Below are positions 1-8,523 of a stretch of 46,593 nt of DNA, piece by piece. Below the pieces are notes generated by a model, which ran no database searches, was not told the origin of the DNA, and saw only the letters and a list, made by a program, of their open reading frames with translations. Every line of letters begins with the position of its first letter. Position 1 is the stretch's first letter. The DNA is from Chloroflexota bacterium (GTDB lineage Bacteria; Chloroflexota; Dormibacteria; Dormibacterales; Dormibacteraceae): NCBI GenBank assembly GCA_005882135.1, contig VBDR01000057.1, positions 1 to 46,593 of the forward strand, written 5' to 3'. A program made the translations under genes and the position numbers.

Positions 1-254
1 GGTTCGCCAAGCTCGACCCCGCTCAGGATGCGGAGGTCGGTGTATTTCGCGCGGCATCGCTCGATCGAGTCCAGGTAGCCGAGGATGTCGACGCAGTACT
101 GGTCGGCGTGGACCTTCACGAAGTCCGCGTGGTCGGTGAAAGCAATTGCCGGCAGGCCCAGCTCCAGCGCACGCTCGCAGCTCCGCTCCATCGATCCCCG
201 GGGGCCGTCGTAAGACCACTCGGTGTGCACGTGGAGGTCCGGAGGGAGCGACAC
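1..254 (-). CDS. PHP-domain phosphoesterase (histidinol-phosphatase-like), 5' part only
   Basis: The minus strand reads a PHP-superfamily N-terminus: DLHVHTEWSYDG a few residues after the start (the HxH metal-binding motif), then AIAFTDHADF (a second metal-ligand motif), then ILSGVELGE at the window edge. PHP enzymes hydrolyse phosphate esters such as histidinol phosphate with a polynuclear metal centre; which substrate is used here cannot be told from about 84 residues. The start is GTG at 254, because an in-frame TAG lies at 264-266. A TAGCCT hexamer ends 6 nt before the GTG, which suggests a leaderless -10 element rather than a Shine-Dalgarno start. The C-terminus lies outside the window. 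Confidence 0.8.
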   Translation of the reverse strand, partial: MSLPPDLHVHTEWSYDGPRGSMERSCERALELGLPAIAFTDHADFVKVHADQYCVDILGYLDSIERCRAKYTDLRILSGVELGE

Positions 255-347
255 CAGACAAGGCTAGCTGGCAGGCGATCATCCCCTCCCGCTCTCCGAG
301 CCGCCTCGCCGCGGGCCGGGGAGGAGACTTGACTAGAATCCCAAGCC

Positions 348-680
348 GTGGGGTACGTGGCCGAGGGTGTGGCCTATGTTTCCGGCATCTTTTTAATCGG
401 CGCCGGGCTGTACCTGATCATTCGCGGCAGGTTCCCCGCGTGGTGGGAGAGGCGACTTCTGTGGCCCCTGGTCCAGGTCACGCCCAGGGTCGCCCATCTC
501 CAGGGTTTGGCCGCGCTTGGGCTTGGGGCTTCGATCCTGGCGATCGCGTTCTCGCCGGTCGTTCCGCAGGACGCCGGCGCGATTCTGGTCCTGGTCGCGC
601 TGGCCGCCTATGTAGTCTGCGTGGCTCTCTTCCTCTTCAGCACCTGGCTGTCCCGCCGGCCGCCACCCAGCAGCGCCTAG
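348..680 (+). CDS. Small hydrophobic membrane protein, unknown function
   Basis: A 110-residue protein with about three hydrophobic segments: one near residues 5-25 ([15 protein letters not shown]), one near 50-70 and one near 75-100. The ends are basic or polar (SRRPPPSSA at the C-terminus). The start is GTG at 348; TAGAAT at 334-339, 8 nt upstream, is a plausible -10 box. It converges on gatB and the two stop codons overlap by a few bases (677-680). I do not recognise a family. Its coding status rests on the coherent hydrophobic pattern and the lack of any better frame here. Confidence 0.6.
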   Translation: MGYVAEGVAYVSGIFLIGAGLYLIIRGRFPAWWERRLLWPLVQVTPRVAHLQGLAALGLGASILAIAFSPVVPQDAGAILVLVALAAYVVCVALFLFSTWLSRRPPPSSA

Positions 681-2143
681 GCCAGCAGTCTCAGGAGCAG
701 CTCGCTGGCGACCCTGGGATTGGCCTGCGGAGCCCTCTTGCGCAGGTCCGCCATCAGGGCTTGCATCGCCTGTTTCTTCCCGGCCCGGTAGTCCGTGGCC
801 GCCTGGGGATTCGCGTCGATGACCGCCTCGGCGATCACGCGCAGCTCGGACTCGTCGCTCACCTGCGCGTAGCCGTGCTCGGCGACGATCTCAGCCGGTG
901 TCCGGCCCGTCTCGACCGCTTCGAGGTAAGCCTCCCGCGCCTGATCTCGCGTCACGCTGCCGTCGTGCATCAGCTTCATCAGCTCGGCGAGGGATTCTGG
1001 CGACAACAGCTTGCCGCTTGGCGCCACCTCGTTGACTATCCAATTCGCGGTCGATGCCGGCGGCGCCCCACGCGCGACGGCCGTCTCGTAGAGGTCAGCC
1101 AGCTCTCTGTCTGCGCCGATGATGGCCACGTGCGTCGCGGGGAGCTGTTCCAGAAGCCGCGCGCGGCGAACGCTCGGAAGCTCTGGCAGCGCGGCCCGAA
1201 GCTCTTCGACCCACGCTCGGTCCAGCTCCAGGGGAGGCAGGTCTGGCTCGGGGAAGTACCGGTAGTCCTCGGCGAACTCTTTGCTGCGCTGCGAGAACGT
1301 TCGTTGTTCCGCCTCTGACCAGCCCCGGGTCTCCTGAACGACGGCGCCGCCCGACTCCACGACCTGTCTTTGGCGGTCGACCTCATAAAGGATCGCGCGA
1401 TGCAGGGCCCGGAACGAGTTGATGTTCTTCAGCTCGGTCTTGACGCCAAGCTCATCGGCTCCGGCGCGGCGGATCGAGATGTTCGGCTCTGCCCGCAGCT
1501 GGCCTTTCTCCATATCGGCCTCCGACGCGCCGATCGTGCGCAGCAGCGTACGAAGCTCCATGGCGTAGTCGCGCGCCTCGTCGGCGGAGCGGAGGTCTGG
1601 TTCGCTCACGATCTCCATCAAGGGCACGCCAGCGCGATTGAGGTCGACGAACGACTCCCACGCCCTGTGCAGCTTGTCGCCCGCATGGATGAGCTTGCCC
1701 GTGTCCTCTTCCAGGTGCACGCGGCGAATGCGCACCTTGCGCGTCCCGACCTCCAGGAAGCCATTGATGCTCATGGGCAGGTCGTACTGGCTGATCTGGT
1801 AGCCCTTGGGCAGGTCCGGATACATGTAGTTCTTGCGGTCGAACTTGGTGTGCCGCGGGATCTCGCAGTTGAGAGCCAGGGCGGTCTTGAGGCACGCCTC
1901 GACGGCGGCGCGGTTCGGCACCGGCAGAACACCGGGCAGGCCCAGGCACACCTCGCACACGTGTGTGTTCGGCGGTGCGTTCAGCGGAGCCACCCCGCAG
2001 CCGCAAAACATCTTGGTCAGCGTCTTCGGCTGGACGTGCACCTCCACGCCGATCACGACTTCCCATTCACCTCCCCACTCGCCGGGGGCCGCGCCCCCGC
2101 GGGGCACGGAGGGGGTGGGGGCGTTGTCTTGCCCACTAGACAA
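677..2143 (-). CDS. gatB: Asp-tRNA(Asn)/Glu-tRNA(Gln) amidotransferase subunit B
   Basis: GatB binds misacylated Glu-tRNA(Gln) or Asp-tRNA(Asn), phosphorylates the acyl group with ATP and transamidates it with ammonia channelled from GatA. Visible family features are [10 protein letters not shown], the zinc-site cysteines in KMFCGCG and [11 protein letters not shown], the DFNRAGVPL-like stretch here reading [17 protein letters not shown], and a C-terminal helical YqeY-like tail ending in SELLLRLLA. It is the last gene of the pcrA-ligA-gatCAB operon and overlaps gatA by 8 bases. The open frame starts at TTG 2143, giving about 28 residues ([16 protein letters not shown]...) before the usual GatB start. 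That extension is encoded by a GC-rich palindromic repeat. A GTG near 2056, a short way downstream of GGAGGTG, is an alternative start. Confidence 0.96.
   Translation of the reverse strand: MSSGQDNAPTPSVPRGGAAPGEWGGEWEVVIGVEVHVQPKTLTKMFCGCGVAPLNAPPNTHVCEVCLGLPGVLPVPNRAAVEACLKTALALNCEIPRHTKFDRKNYMYPDLPKGYQISQYDLPMSINGFLEVGTRKVRIRRVHLEEDTGKLIHAGDKLHRAWESFVDLNRAGVPLMEIVSEPDLRSADEARDYAMELRTLLRTIGASEADMEKGQLRAEPNISIRRAGADELGVKTELKNINSFRALHRAILYEVDRQRQVVESGGAVVQETRGWSEAEQRTFSQRSKEFAEDYRYFPEPDLPPLELDRAWVEELRAALPELPSVRRARLLEQLPATHVAIIGADRELADLYETAVARGAPPASTANWIVNEVAPSGKLLSPESLAELMKLMHDGSVTRDQAREAYLEAVETGRTPAEIVAEHGYAQVSDESELRVIAEAVIDANPQAATDYRAGKKQAMQALMADLRKRAPQANPRVASELLLRLLA
2070..2130. repeat. 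GC-rich palindromic repeat inside the 5' end of gatB
   Basis: Between the gatA stop and the conserved start of GatB lies a C/G-rich block with a GGGGGC-CGC-GCCCCC hairpin flanked by CACCTCCCCAC and GGGGGTGGGGG arms. It resembles the CACCTCCCCA/TGGGGAGG repeat units at about 39960-40008. It is translated in frame as a Pro/Gly-rich leader ([17 protein letters not shown]) absent from typical GatB. Insertion of a small palindromic element at a gene junction is the simplest reading. Confidence 0.55.
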
Positions 2144-3602
2144 CCGACGCCACCTCAGCTCTCATCTCGCTTGCCGCTTCGTATGCGCGAGCCACCCGCA
2201 GCACGACGCTCTCGCCCCACTGCGGCCCGAGCACCTGGAGACCAACCGGCAGCCCCTCCGACGTGCCGCACGGAACACTGATCCCCGGCAAACCCGCCAG
2301 GTTGCCGCCGAGCGTGAGCACGTCGCACAGGTACATGGAGAGCGGATCCTGCGTCTTGGCGCCGATCGGAAACGCGACCGTCGGCGAGGTGGCGCTCACG
2401 ATCGCGTCGCACTTCTTGAACGCGTCGTCGAAGTCGCGCTTGATCAATGTGCGCACCTTCTGCGCCTTGAGGTAGTAGGCGTCGTAGTAACCGCTCGACA
2501 GCGCGTATGTGCCGAGCATCACGCGACGCCGGACCTCGGTTCCGAATCCCTTGCGGCGAGTCTGCAGGTACTCGTCGGTGATGTTGGGCGCGTCGACCTC
2601 TGAGAGCCCGTACCGCACACCATCGAACCGGGCGAGGTTCGATGAGCATTCCGCCGGCGCGATGATGTAGTAAGCGGCGAGCCCGTAGTCCGTGTGCGGG
2701 AGTGAGATGTCGACGATCTCGGCCCCCTCCCTGCGCAGGATGAACAGCGCCGCATCGATCGCCGCCTTGACGCCGGGCTCGATTCCCTTGACGTCGTAGT
2801 ACTCGCGCGGGACGCCAAGCCGCATGCCCTTGACGCCGCCTTCTGAGTTGTTCAGCACCTCCATGCCCGGACGGTCCGACGACGTCGCGTCCAGGGGGTC
2901 GTAGCCGCTCATCAGGGCCAGCGTGATCGCCGCGTCATCGACGCTGCGTGCGAACGGGCCGACCTGGTCGAGGCTGGAGGCGAACGCGATCAGCCCGTAA
3001 CGGCTGACGCGGCCGTACGTCGGCTTCATGCCGACCACCCCGCACAGCGCGGCCGGCTGGCGGATCGATCCGCCGGTGTCTGTGCCGAGCGCGATCATCG
3101 CCTCGCCCGCGGCGACCGCAGCCGCGCTGCCTCCGGAGCTGCCGCCGGGCACGCGCTCCAGGTCCCACGGGTTGCGGGTCGGGAAGTAACCCGAGTTCTC
3201 TGTCGAGCTGCCCATGGCAAACTCGTCGCAGTTCGTCACCCCGAGCATCACCGCGCCTGCCTCGAACAGGCGACCCACCGCGGTCCCGGTGTACGGCGGC
3301 CGGAAGCCCTTGAGGATCTGCGAACCCGCGGTTGTCTCCACCCCGCGCACGCAGAGGACGTCCTTGACGGCGAGCGGAATGCCCGCGAGAGGCGGCGCGT
3401 CTCCCTGGCGGATCTTGCGATCCGCCTCGTCCGCCTGCTTCTCCCAGAGCTCGGGCGTGAAGCGCAGGTATGCCTTGACATGCGGGTCGACGCGTTCGAT
3501 CCGCTCGACGTGAGCGGCCACCAGGTCGGCGGCGGAGATCGTGCCCAGCCGGAGCAGGCGGGACGCGTCCTTGATCGTCAGTGCGGTGAGGTCGTCACTC
3601 AT
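2136..3602 (-). CDS. gatA: Asp-tRNA(Asn)/Glu-tRNA(Gln) amidotransferase subunit A
   Basis: GatA is the amidase-signature glutaminase of the GatCAB complex; it releases ammonia from glutamine for transamidation on GatB. The catalytic Ser-cisSer-Lys triad is visible as Lys80 ([10 protein letters not shown]), cis-Ser155 ([16 protein letters not shown]) and the nucleophile Ser179 ([13 protein letters not shown]). The following [20 protein letters not shown] is typical of GatA rather than of general amidases. At 488 residues it has the usual length. The ATG at 3602 overlaps the gatC stop by 4 bases and its own end overlaps gatB, so translational coupling across gatC-gatA-gatB is likely. Confidence 0.97.
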   Translation of the reverse strand: MSDDLTALTIKDASRLLRLGTISAADLVAAHVERIERVDPHVKAYLRFTPELWEKQADEADRKIRQGDAPPLAGIPLAVKDVLCVRGVETTAGSQILKGFRPPYTGTAVGRLFEAGAVMLGVTNCDEFAMGSSTENSGYFPTRNPWDLERVPGGSSGGSAAAVAAGEAMIALGTDTGGSIRQPAALCGVVGMKPTYGRVSRYGLIAFASSLDQVGPFARSVDDAAITLALMSGYDPLDATSSDRPGMEVLNNSEGGVKGMRLGVPREYYDVKGIEPGVKAAIDAALFILRREGAEIVDISLPHTDYGLAAYYIIAPAECSSNLARFDGVRYGLSEVDAPNITDEYLQTRRKGFGTEVRRRVMLGTYALSSGYYDAYYLKAQKVRTLIKRDFDDAFKKCDAIVSATSPTVAFPIGAKTQDPLSMYLCDVLTLGGNLAGLPGISVPCGTSEGLPVGLQVLGPQWGESVVLRVARAYEAASEMRAEVASVV

Positions 3603-3892
3603 GTCTCTTCCTGGATCGCGGGCACGCGGAAGAATCCGTCGACCGACGCCGGCGCGTTCGCGAGCGCTTCCTCCTGCGTCAGGCTGGGGCGCGGCTCGTC
3701 GTCGCGCAGCCTGCTCGCAATCTCCACCACCTGCGCGGTCGGTGGAATGTCGTCGGTGTCCACCTGCTGCAGACGGTCGATGTGCTCGAGGATGCCGCTC
3801 AGCTGATCGGCGTAGAAGTCCTCGTCGCCTGGCTCGAGGCCGAGGCGCGCGAGCATGGCGACATGGCGGACTTCGTCTTTCGAGAGCGGCAT
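3599..3892 (-). CDS. gatC: Asp-tRNA(Asn)/Glu-tRNA(Gln) amidotransferase subunit C
   Basis: A 97-residue GatC, the small subunit that wraps around GatA and GatB and stabilises the amidotransferase. The family pattern is clear: MPLSKDEVRHVAMLARLGL at the N-terminus, a helical stretch ending LSGILEHIDRLQQVDT, then a proline-rich extended tail with RDDEPRPSLTQEEALANAP and DGFFRVPAI. It begins at ATG 3892, 13 bases after the upstream membrane-protein gene, and overlaps gatA by 4 bases. Confidence 0.95.
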   Translation of the reverse strand: MPLSKDEVRHVAMLARLGLEPGDEDFYADQLSGILEHIDRLQQVDTDDIPPTAQVVEIASRLRDDEPRPSLTQEEALANAPASVDGFFRVPAIQEET

Positions 3893-3905
3893 GAGGCTTT
3901 GAAAG

Positions 3906-4223
3906 CTAGCTTAGTCGGCGGCTTGCGATGACTCCGACCAGGGCGGGCACGCCGGCGATCGCGCCCACGATGGTGAGGCTCATGAAAACCGACGCAACGA
4001 TCGCGATCCTCCACGCCCACTGCGTGCGCGCGACGAGGGCGCCCGCCGCGATCACCCCGAGGAGCCCAGCCGCGATGGAACCGGCGCCGATCAACAGCAG
4101 CGCGGCCCACACCCCGCCCACCGCCGAAGGCTCGGTGAGAAAACCGAGCACGTACCAGCCCCAGACGAAAAGGACGACGGCGCCCACGAGCAGCGTCCAC
4201 CACACCCACCTCGGGCTTCTCAC
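3906..4223 (-). CDS. Small membrane protein embedded in the ligA-gatCAB operon
   Basis: A 105-residue protein with three or so transmembrane segments: WWTLLVGAVVLFVWGWYVL near residues 8-27, WAALLLIGAGSIAAGLLGVIAAGALVA near 38-66, and IAIVASVFMSLTIVGAIAGVPALVGVIA near 73-101. There is no signal for catalysis or metal binding. Its GTG start at 4223 overlaps the ligA stop by 4 bases (GTGA), and gatC begins 13 bases after its end. It is therefore co-transcribed with DNA-ligase and tRNA-amidation genes, though no functional link is evident. Family not recognised. Confidence 0.75.
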   Translation of the reverse strand: MRSPRWVWWTLLVGAVVLFVWGWYVLGFLTEPSAVGGVWAALLLIGAGSIAAGLLGVIAAGALVARTQWAWRIAIVASVFMSLTIVGAIAGVPALVGVIASRRLS

Positions 4224-6211
4224 GTGGGGAGCAGGGCTTTGAATTGCTCTTCGTCGAGGATGTTCAGCTTCAGCTTCTGCGCCCTTTCGAGCTTCGAGCC
4301 CGCGCCCGGGCCCGCGACGACATAGTCCGTCTTCGAGCTGACGCTTCCGGCCGCCTTGCCGCCGAGCTTGCGGACGAGCGCCTCGGCGTCGGGCCGGCTC
4401 ATCGTCTCCAGCGTGCCGGTGAACACAAAGGTCTTGCCGGTGAATGGACCGTCACCGACCACCTCGACAGCCTGCGGCTCGACACCCGCGGCCAGGAGCT
4501 TCTCGACCAGCTCACCTCCGGGTCCCTGGAAATACATGTGAACCTCGCGCGCCATGTTGGGACCGACACCCTCCACGCGCCGCAGGTCCTCTTCGCCCGC
4601 ACCGCGCAGGTTCTCGATGCTTCCGAAATCAGCGGCGAGCAGCTCGGCGGTGGCTTCGCCAACCTGCGGAATGCCGAGCGAGTAGAGGAAGCGGCCCAGG
4701 GACGGCCGCCTGCTCTCTGCGATGCGGTCGACAAGGTTCTGAGCCGACTTGTCGGCGAAGCCCTCGAGCTCGACGGCCTGCTCCTTGCTCATCCGAAAGA
4801 GGTCGCTGGGATCCTCGACGATGCCGCGCTCGATGACCTGCCCCAGCGTGGCGTAGCCGAGCCCCTCGATGTTCATCGCGCCGCGGCTGGCAAAATGCCG
4901 CAGCCGCTCGAGGCGCTGCGCGGCGCAGAACGGATTGATGCAGCGGTGCGCGATGTAGGGCTCCTCACGCACGACGTCGCCCCCGCACACCGGGCAGTTC
5001 GCCGGCATCTTCCAGCCTGGCTTGGGCTTCTTGACGCTGACGATCTCGGGGATCACATCGCCGGCGCGATGGATGGTGACGCGCGCGCCGACGTACACGC
5101 CTTTCTCGTTGACCTGCGCCTCGTTGTGCATGGTGACGTTGCGGATGGTCACGCCGCCGACCACCACCGGGTTCACGTGGGCGACGGGCGTGAGCACGCC
5201 GGTGCGGCCGACGTAGCAGGCGATCTCCTCCACCTCCGTCTCGGCCTGCTCCGGCGCGTATTTGAACGCGATCGCCCAGCGCGGCGAGCGGGCCACAAAC
5301 CCCAGCTCGAGCTGCTGCGGGAAGCCGTCGACCTTGACCACCATCCCGTCGATCTCGTACGGGAGGTCGTGCCGGCGCCGCTGCCACTCGGCGTGGTACT
5401 CGATGACCTCGTCGATGGAGTTGAGCCGGCGCCGGTTCTTGTTCACGCGAAAGCCCATCGATTCGAGGGCGTTGAGCACGTCCCACTGCGACTTGGCCGG
5501 GCCCGCCGGGTCGAGCGTGTACATGAAGGTCTGCAGGTCGCGGCTGGCGGTGACGTTGGGATCGATCTGGCGCACGCTGCCCGCCGCGGTGTTGCGCGGA
5601 TTGACGAAGCGAGCCTTGCCGGCCCCCTCCATCTCGCGATTCAATTTCTCGAAGCCGGCGATCGGGAAGTAGACCTCGCCCCGCACCTCGAACAGGTCGG
5701 GCAGGCCTTTGGCCGGGGTCACCGCCAGCGGCACGCTTCGGATCGTGCGCACGTTGGCGGTGACGTCTTCGCCGATGGTGCCGTCGCCACGCGTGGCCGC
5801 GCGCTGGAGGCGCCCCTTCGCGTAGGAGAGGCTGATGGCCAGGCCATCGATCTTGAGCTCGGCGCAGTACACGATCTTGTCGCCGACCGCGGCGCGGACG
5901 CGCTTGTCGAAGCCTCGGATCTCGGCCTCGTCGAAAGCGTTCTGCAAGCTGAGCATCGGCGACCGGTGGCGGACCTTGGCGAACTGGTCGGAGGCCTCGC
6001 CGCTCACGCGCTGGGTCGGCGAGTCCGGCGTCAGCAGGTCCGGCCGCTCGTCCTCGATGCGGCGCAGCTCCAGGAACAGCGCGTCGTACTCGCCGTCCGA
6101 GACCTCAGGCGCGTCGAGTACGTAGTAGGCGTGCTCGTGCCGCCGGATGAGCTCGCGCAACTCCTCCACGCGGACCGCCGGGTCGACCGCGGCCTTCTTG
6201 CGCTTCGTCAT
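4220..6211 (-). CDS. ligA: NAD-dependent DNA ligase
   Basis: LigA seals nicks in duplex DNA using NAD+. The 663-residue protein has the full family layout: Ia domain with HAYYVLDAPEVSDGEYDAL, adenylation domain with the AMP-accepting Lys120 in CAELKIDGLAISLSY, an OB fold, a four-Cys zinc finger (CPVCGGDVV and HRCINPFCAAQ, about residues 405-430), helix-hairpin-helix repeats (GIPQVGEATAELLAADFG, VEGVGPNMAREV) and a C-terminal BRCT domain from about residue 585 (FTGKTFVFTGTLETMSRPD, ending EEQFKALLPT). Length and motifs are complete. The ATG at 6211 overlaps the pcrA stop by 4 bases. Confidence 0.97.
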   Translation of the reverse strand: MTKRKKAAVDPAVRVEELRELIRRHEHAYYVLDAPEVSDGEYDALFLELRRIEDERPDLLTPDSPTQRVSGEASDQFAKVRHRSPMLSLQNAFDEAEIRGFDKRVRAAVGDKIVYCAELKIDGLAISLSYAKGRLQRAATRGDGTIGEDVTANVRTIRSVPLAVTPAKGLPDLFEVRGEVYFPIAGFEKLNREMEGAGKARFVNPRNTAAGSVRQIDPNVTASRDLQTFMYTLDPAGPAKSQWDVLNALESMGFRVNKNRRRLNSIDEVIEYHAEWQRRRHDLPYEIDGMVVKVDGFPQQLELGFVARSPRWAIAFKYAPEQAETEVEEIACYVGRTGVLTPVAHVNPVVVGGVTIRNVTMHNEAQVNEKGVYVGARVTIHRAGDVIPEIVSVKKPKPGWKMPANCPVCGGDVVREEPYIAHRCINPFCAAQRLERLRHFASRGAMNIEGLGYATLGQVIERGIVEDPSDLFRMSKEQAVELEGFADKSAQNLVDRIAESRRPSLGRFLYSLGIPQVGEATAELLAADFGSIENLRGAGEEDLRRVEGVGPNMAREVHMYFQGPGGELVEKLLAAGVEPQAVEVVGDGPFTGKTFVFTGTLETMSRPDAEALVRKLGGKAAGSVSSKTDYVVAGPGAGSKLERAQKLKLNILDEEQFKALLPT

Positions 6212-8430
6212 TTAGTCAACGGTGCCAACATCCCGCTCAGGATCTTCAGGCCGACCTTGTCGAACTTGATCACCAGCTCCTCGTCGGTGCGCGTCAGCGT
6301 GCTCTTGACGACCGTGCCCGCGCCGAATGCAGGATGGCTGACGCGGTCGCCGCTCGCAAACCGCTGCACCGGCGGCGGCGCGGGCGCCGCCTCCACCTGC
6401 CGCTCCAGGTAGCGCTCCTTGTAACCCTGGCGCGGCGGTGCGACCGGCGCGCTTCCCCGCGGCGCTGCAAGCATCGACTGGGGGATGTCGGTCAGGAACC
6501 GGCTCGGGAAGGCCGGCTGCGAGCGGCCGTAAAGGTGGCGACGAAACGCGCAGCTCAGGTAGAGGCGGTCCTTCGCGCGCGTCATTCCTACGTATGCGAG
6601 CCGCCGCTCTTCCGCCATCTCGGTCGACGCGCCGACCAGCGACGGATTCTCCTCGCGCTCATCGAGGGCCCGCTGGTGCGGCAGCAGCCCCTCCTCCATG
6701 CCGACCATGAAAACGACGGGAAACTCGAGGCCCTTGACCATGTGCAGCGTGATCAACGTGACGCCCTCGCCGTTCTCGTCGTAGGCGTCGACATCCGAGA
6801 CCAGCGCAACCTCGGCCAGGAAATCCTCCAGGCCTTGAGCAGGATCGCGGTCGTCGAAGCTTTCGGCGAGCCCGCGAAGCTCGTTCAGGTTCTCCATGCG
6901 CGCCTCGCCCTGTGGCGTGCCGTCAAGGTAGTGCCGGCGCAAGTCCATGACCTCGATCACCTGGTCGATCAGCTCGCTCGGCCTGAGCACTCCCATGGTC
7001 GCGCGGACCGACTCGATCTGGGCCCGGAATCCCTGCAGGGGGGCGACCGCGGTCTTGGGCACGCCGGGCACGCGGCCGGGATCGACAAGGATCGCCATGA
7101 TGTCCGCTTCGCTGTCCCGCGCGAATGAGTTGACCGCGTCGACCGTGACGTTGCCGATCTTGCGTGACGGCACGGAGACGATGCGCGAGAAGCTGAGCGC
7201 GTCGCGCGGGTTGAAGCAGAAGCGCATGTACGCGACCAGGTCTTTGACCTCGCGCCGCTCCCAGAAGCGGATCCCGCCCACAAGGCGATACGGGATTCGG
7301 CGCCGCGCGAGCACGTCCTCAAAGGCTCGTGACTGGGCGTTGGTTCGGTACAGCGCGGCGAAGTCGGAGTAGCCGCGGGTCTCGGTCTTCCTCAGCCGCT
7401 CGATCTCGTCAGCGACGAACTCGGCCTCTTCGACCTCGTTGTAGGCCTGCGTCGCCATGACCTTCTCGCCGCCCGCGCGATCGGTCCACAGGCGCTTCTC
7501 GGCTCGCTCCGGGTTGCTGCGGATGACGCTGTACGCGGCGTCGAGGATGGCCTGGCTCGAGCGGTAGTTCTGCTCCAGGTGCACGACATGCGCGTCCGGA
7601 TAGTCCTTGCGGAAGTCGAGGATGTTGCGGATGTCGGCGCCGCGGAAGCGGTAGATCGACTGGTCGTCGTCCCCCACCACCGCCACGTTGCGGTGCTCTG
7701 ACGCGAGCAGGTTCACGAGCACGTACTGGGCCCGGTTGGTGTCCTGGTACTCGTCCACCAGCACGTGCCGGAAGCGGTCACGCCACTTCGCGAGCGCCTC
7801 CGCATCGGTGCTGTAGAGCTCGACGAGTTTCATGATCAGGTCGTCGAAGTCGAGCCCGCCGGATCGCCGCAGCACCTCCTGGTAGGACTCGTAGACGCGG
7901 CGCAGGATCTCGTCCTGGTAGCTGCGGTTCGGGATGTCCTCCGGCCGCCTGAGCTCGCTCTTCGCCTGCGAGATCCCATGACTCAAGGCGCCGATGGGGT
8001 AGCGCTTGGGGTCGAGCCGGAGCTCGTCCAGGACTCGCCTCAGCGCCGCCCGCGTGTCGTCGTCGTCGAAGATGACAAAGCTGGGCACAATGCCGATCCG
8101 CTGCGCCTCCCGGCGCAGGATCTTGACGGCGGTCGAATGAAAAGTGCCGACCCACATCTTCTCCGCCCGCTCGCCGACCAGAGATTCCACCCGGCTGCGC
8201 ATCTCGCGCGCCGCCTTGTTGGTGAAGGTGACGGCCAACAGGCGGTCCGGCCAGACCCGTCGCGAGGCGATCAGGTATGCGATCCGGGCGGTCAGCACCC
8301 GGGTCTTGCCGCTGCCGGCGCCGGCGAAGATCAGCAGCGGCCCGTCGCCGTGCGTGACCGCCTCCTGCTGGGGCGGGTTCAGGCGCGCGAGCAAGGCTTC
8401 GACTTCGGGTTGGGGCGACTCGGCTACCAC
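6208..8430 (-). CDS. pcrA: UvrD/Rep-family ATP-dependent DNA helicase (PcrA-like)
   Basis: A superfamily 1A 3'-5' helicase of 740 residues that acts in nucleotide-excision and mismatch repair and in clearing proteins from DNA. Motifs in order are the Q motif LNPPQQEAV, Walker A GAGSGKT (residues 37-43), VTFTNKAAREM (Ia), VDEYQDTN (II), GDDDQSIYRFRGA (III), LEQNYRS (IV), ITLHMVKGLEFPVVF (V) and EERRLAYVGMTRAK (VI). The C-terminal tail (QRFASGDRVSHPAFGAGTV) is the Tudor-like domain of PcrA that binds RNA polymerase. It is the first gene of the ligA-gatCAB operon; the GTG start at 8430 leaves 93 bases to the divergent cyclase-like gene. Confidence 0.94.
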   Translation of the reverse strand: MVAESPQPEVEALLARLNPPQQEAVTHGDGPLLIFAGAGSGKTRVLTARIAYLIASRRVWPDRLLAVTFTNKAAREMRSRVESLVGERAEKMWVGTFHSTAVKILRREAQRIGIVPSFVIFDDDDTRAALRRVLDELRLDPKRYPIGALSHGISQAKSELRRPEDIPNRSYQDEILRRVYESYQEVLRRSGGLDFDDLIMKLVELYSTDAEALAKWRDRFRHVLVDEYQDTNRAQYVLVNLLASEHRNVAVVGDDDQSIYRFRGADIRNILDFRKDYPDAHVVHLEQNYRSSQAILDAAYSVIRSNPERAEKRLWTDRAGGEKVMATQAYNEVEEAEFVADEIERLRKTETRGYSDFAALYRTNAQSRAFEDVLARRRIPYRLVGGIRFWERREVKDLVAYMRFCFNPRDALSFSRIVSVPSRKIGNVTVDAVNSFARDSEADIMAILVDPGRVPGVPKTAVAPLQGFRAQIESVRATMGVLRPSELIDQVIEVMDLRRHYLDGTPQGEARMENLNELRGLAESFDDRDPAQGLEDFLAEVALVSDVDAYDENGEGVTLITLHMVKGLEFPVVFMVGMEEGLLPHQRALDEREENPSLVGASTEMAEERRLAYVGMTRAKDRLYLSCAFRRHLYGRSQPAFPSRFLTDIPQSMLAAPRGSAPVAPPRQGYKERYLERQVEAAPAPPPVQRFASGDRVSHPAFGAGTVVKSTLTRTDEELVIKFDKVGLKILSGMLAPLTK

Positions 8431-8523
8431 GGGGATTCGAGTTTACCCAGGGCCCGATGCCGGCAATCCGCGGCCCCTCCTCCCCATGTCCTTAGACAGA
8501 CAGAAAAACCGAGATCGGCCGTT

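Noticed and set aside
4244-6412. Very long plus-strand open frame antisense to ligA
   Set aside because: Its composition (Asp/Leu/Arg/Val-rich, repetitive) is the typical reverse-strand shadow of high-GC coding DNA, and ligA on the other strand is complete and unmistakable.
7765-8523. Upstream extension of the GAF-cyclase gene
   Set aside because: The extra 250 codons lie antisense to pcrA and show no domain; GAF homology begins near ATG 8524.
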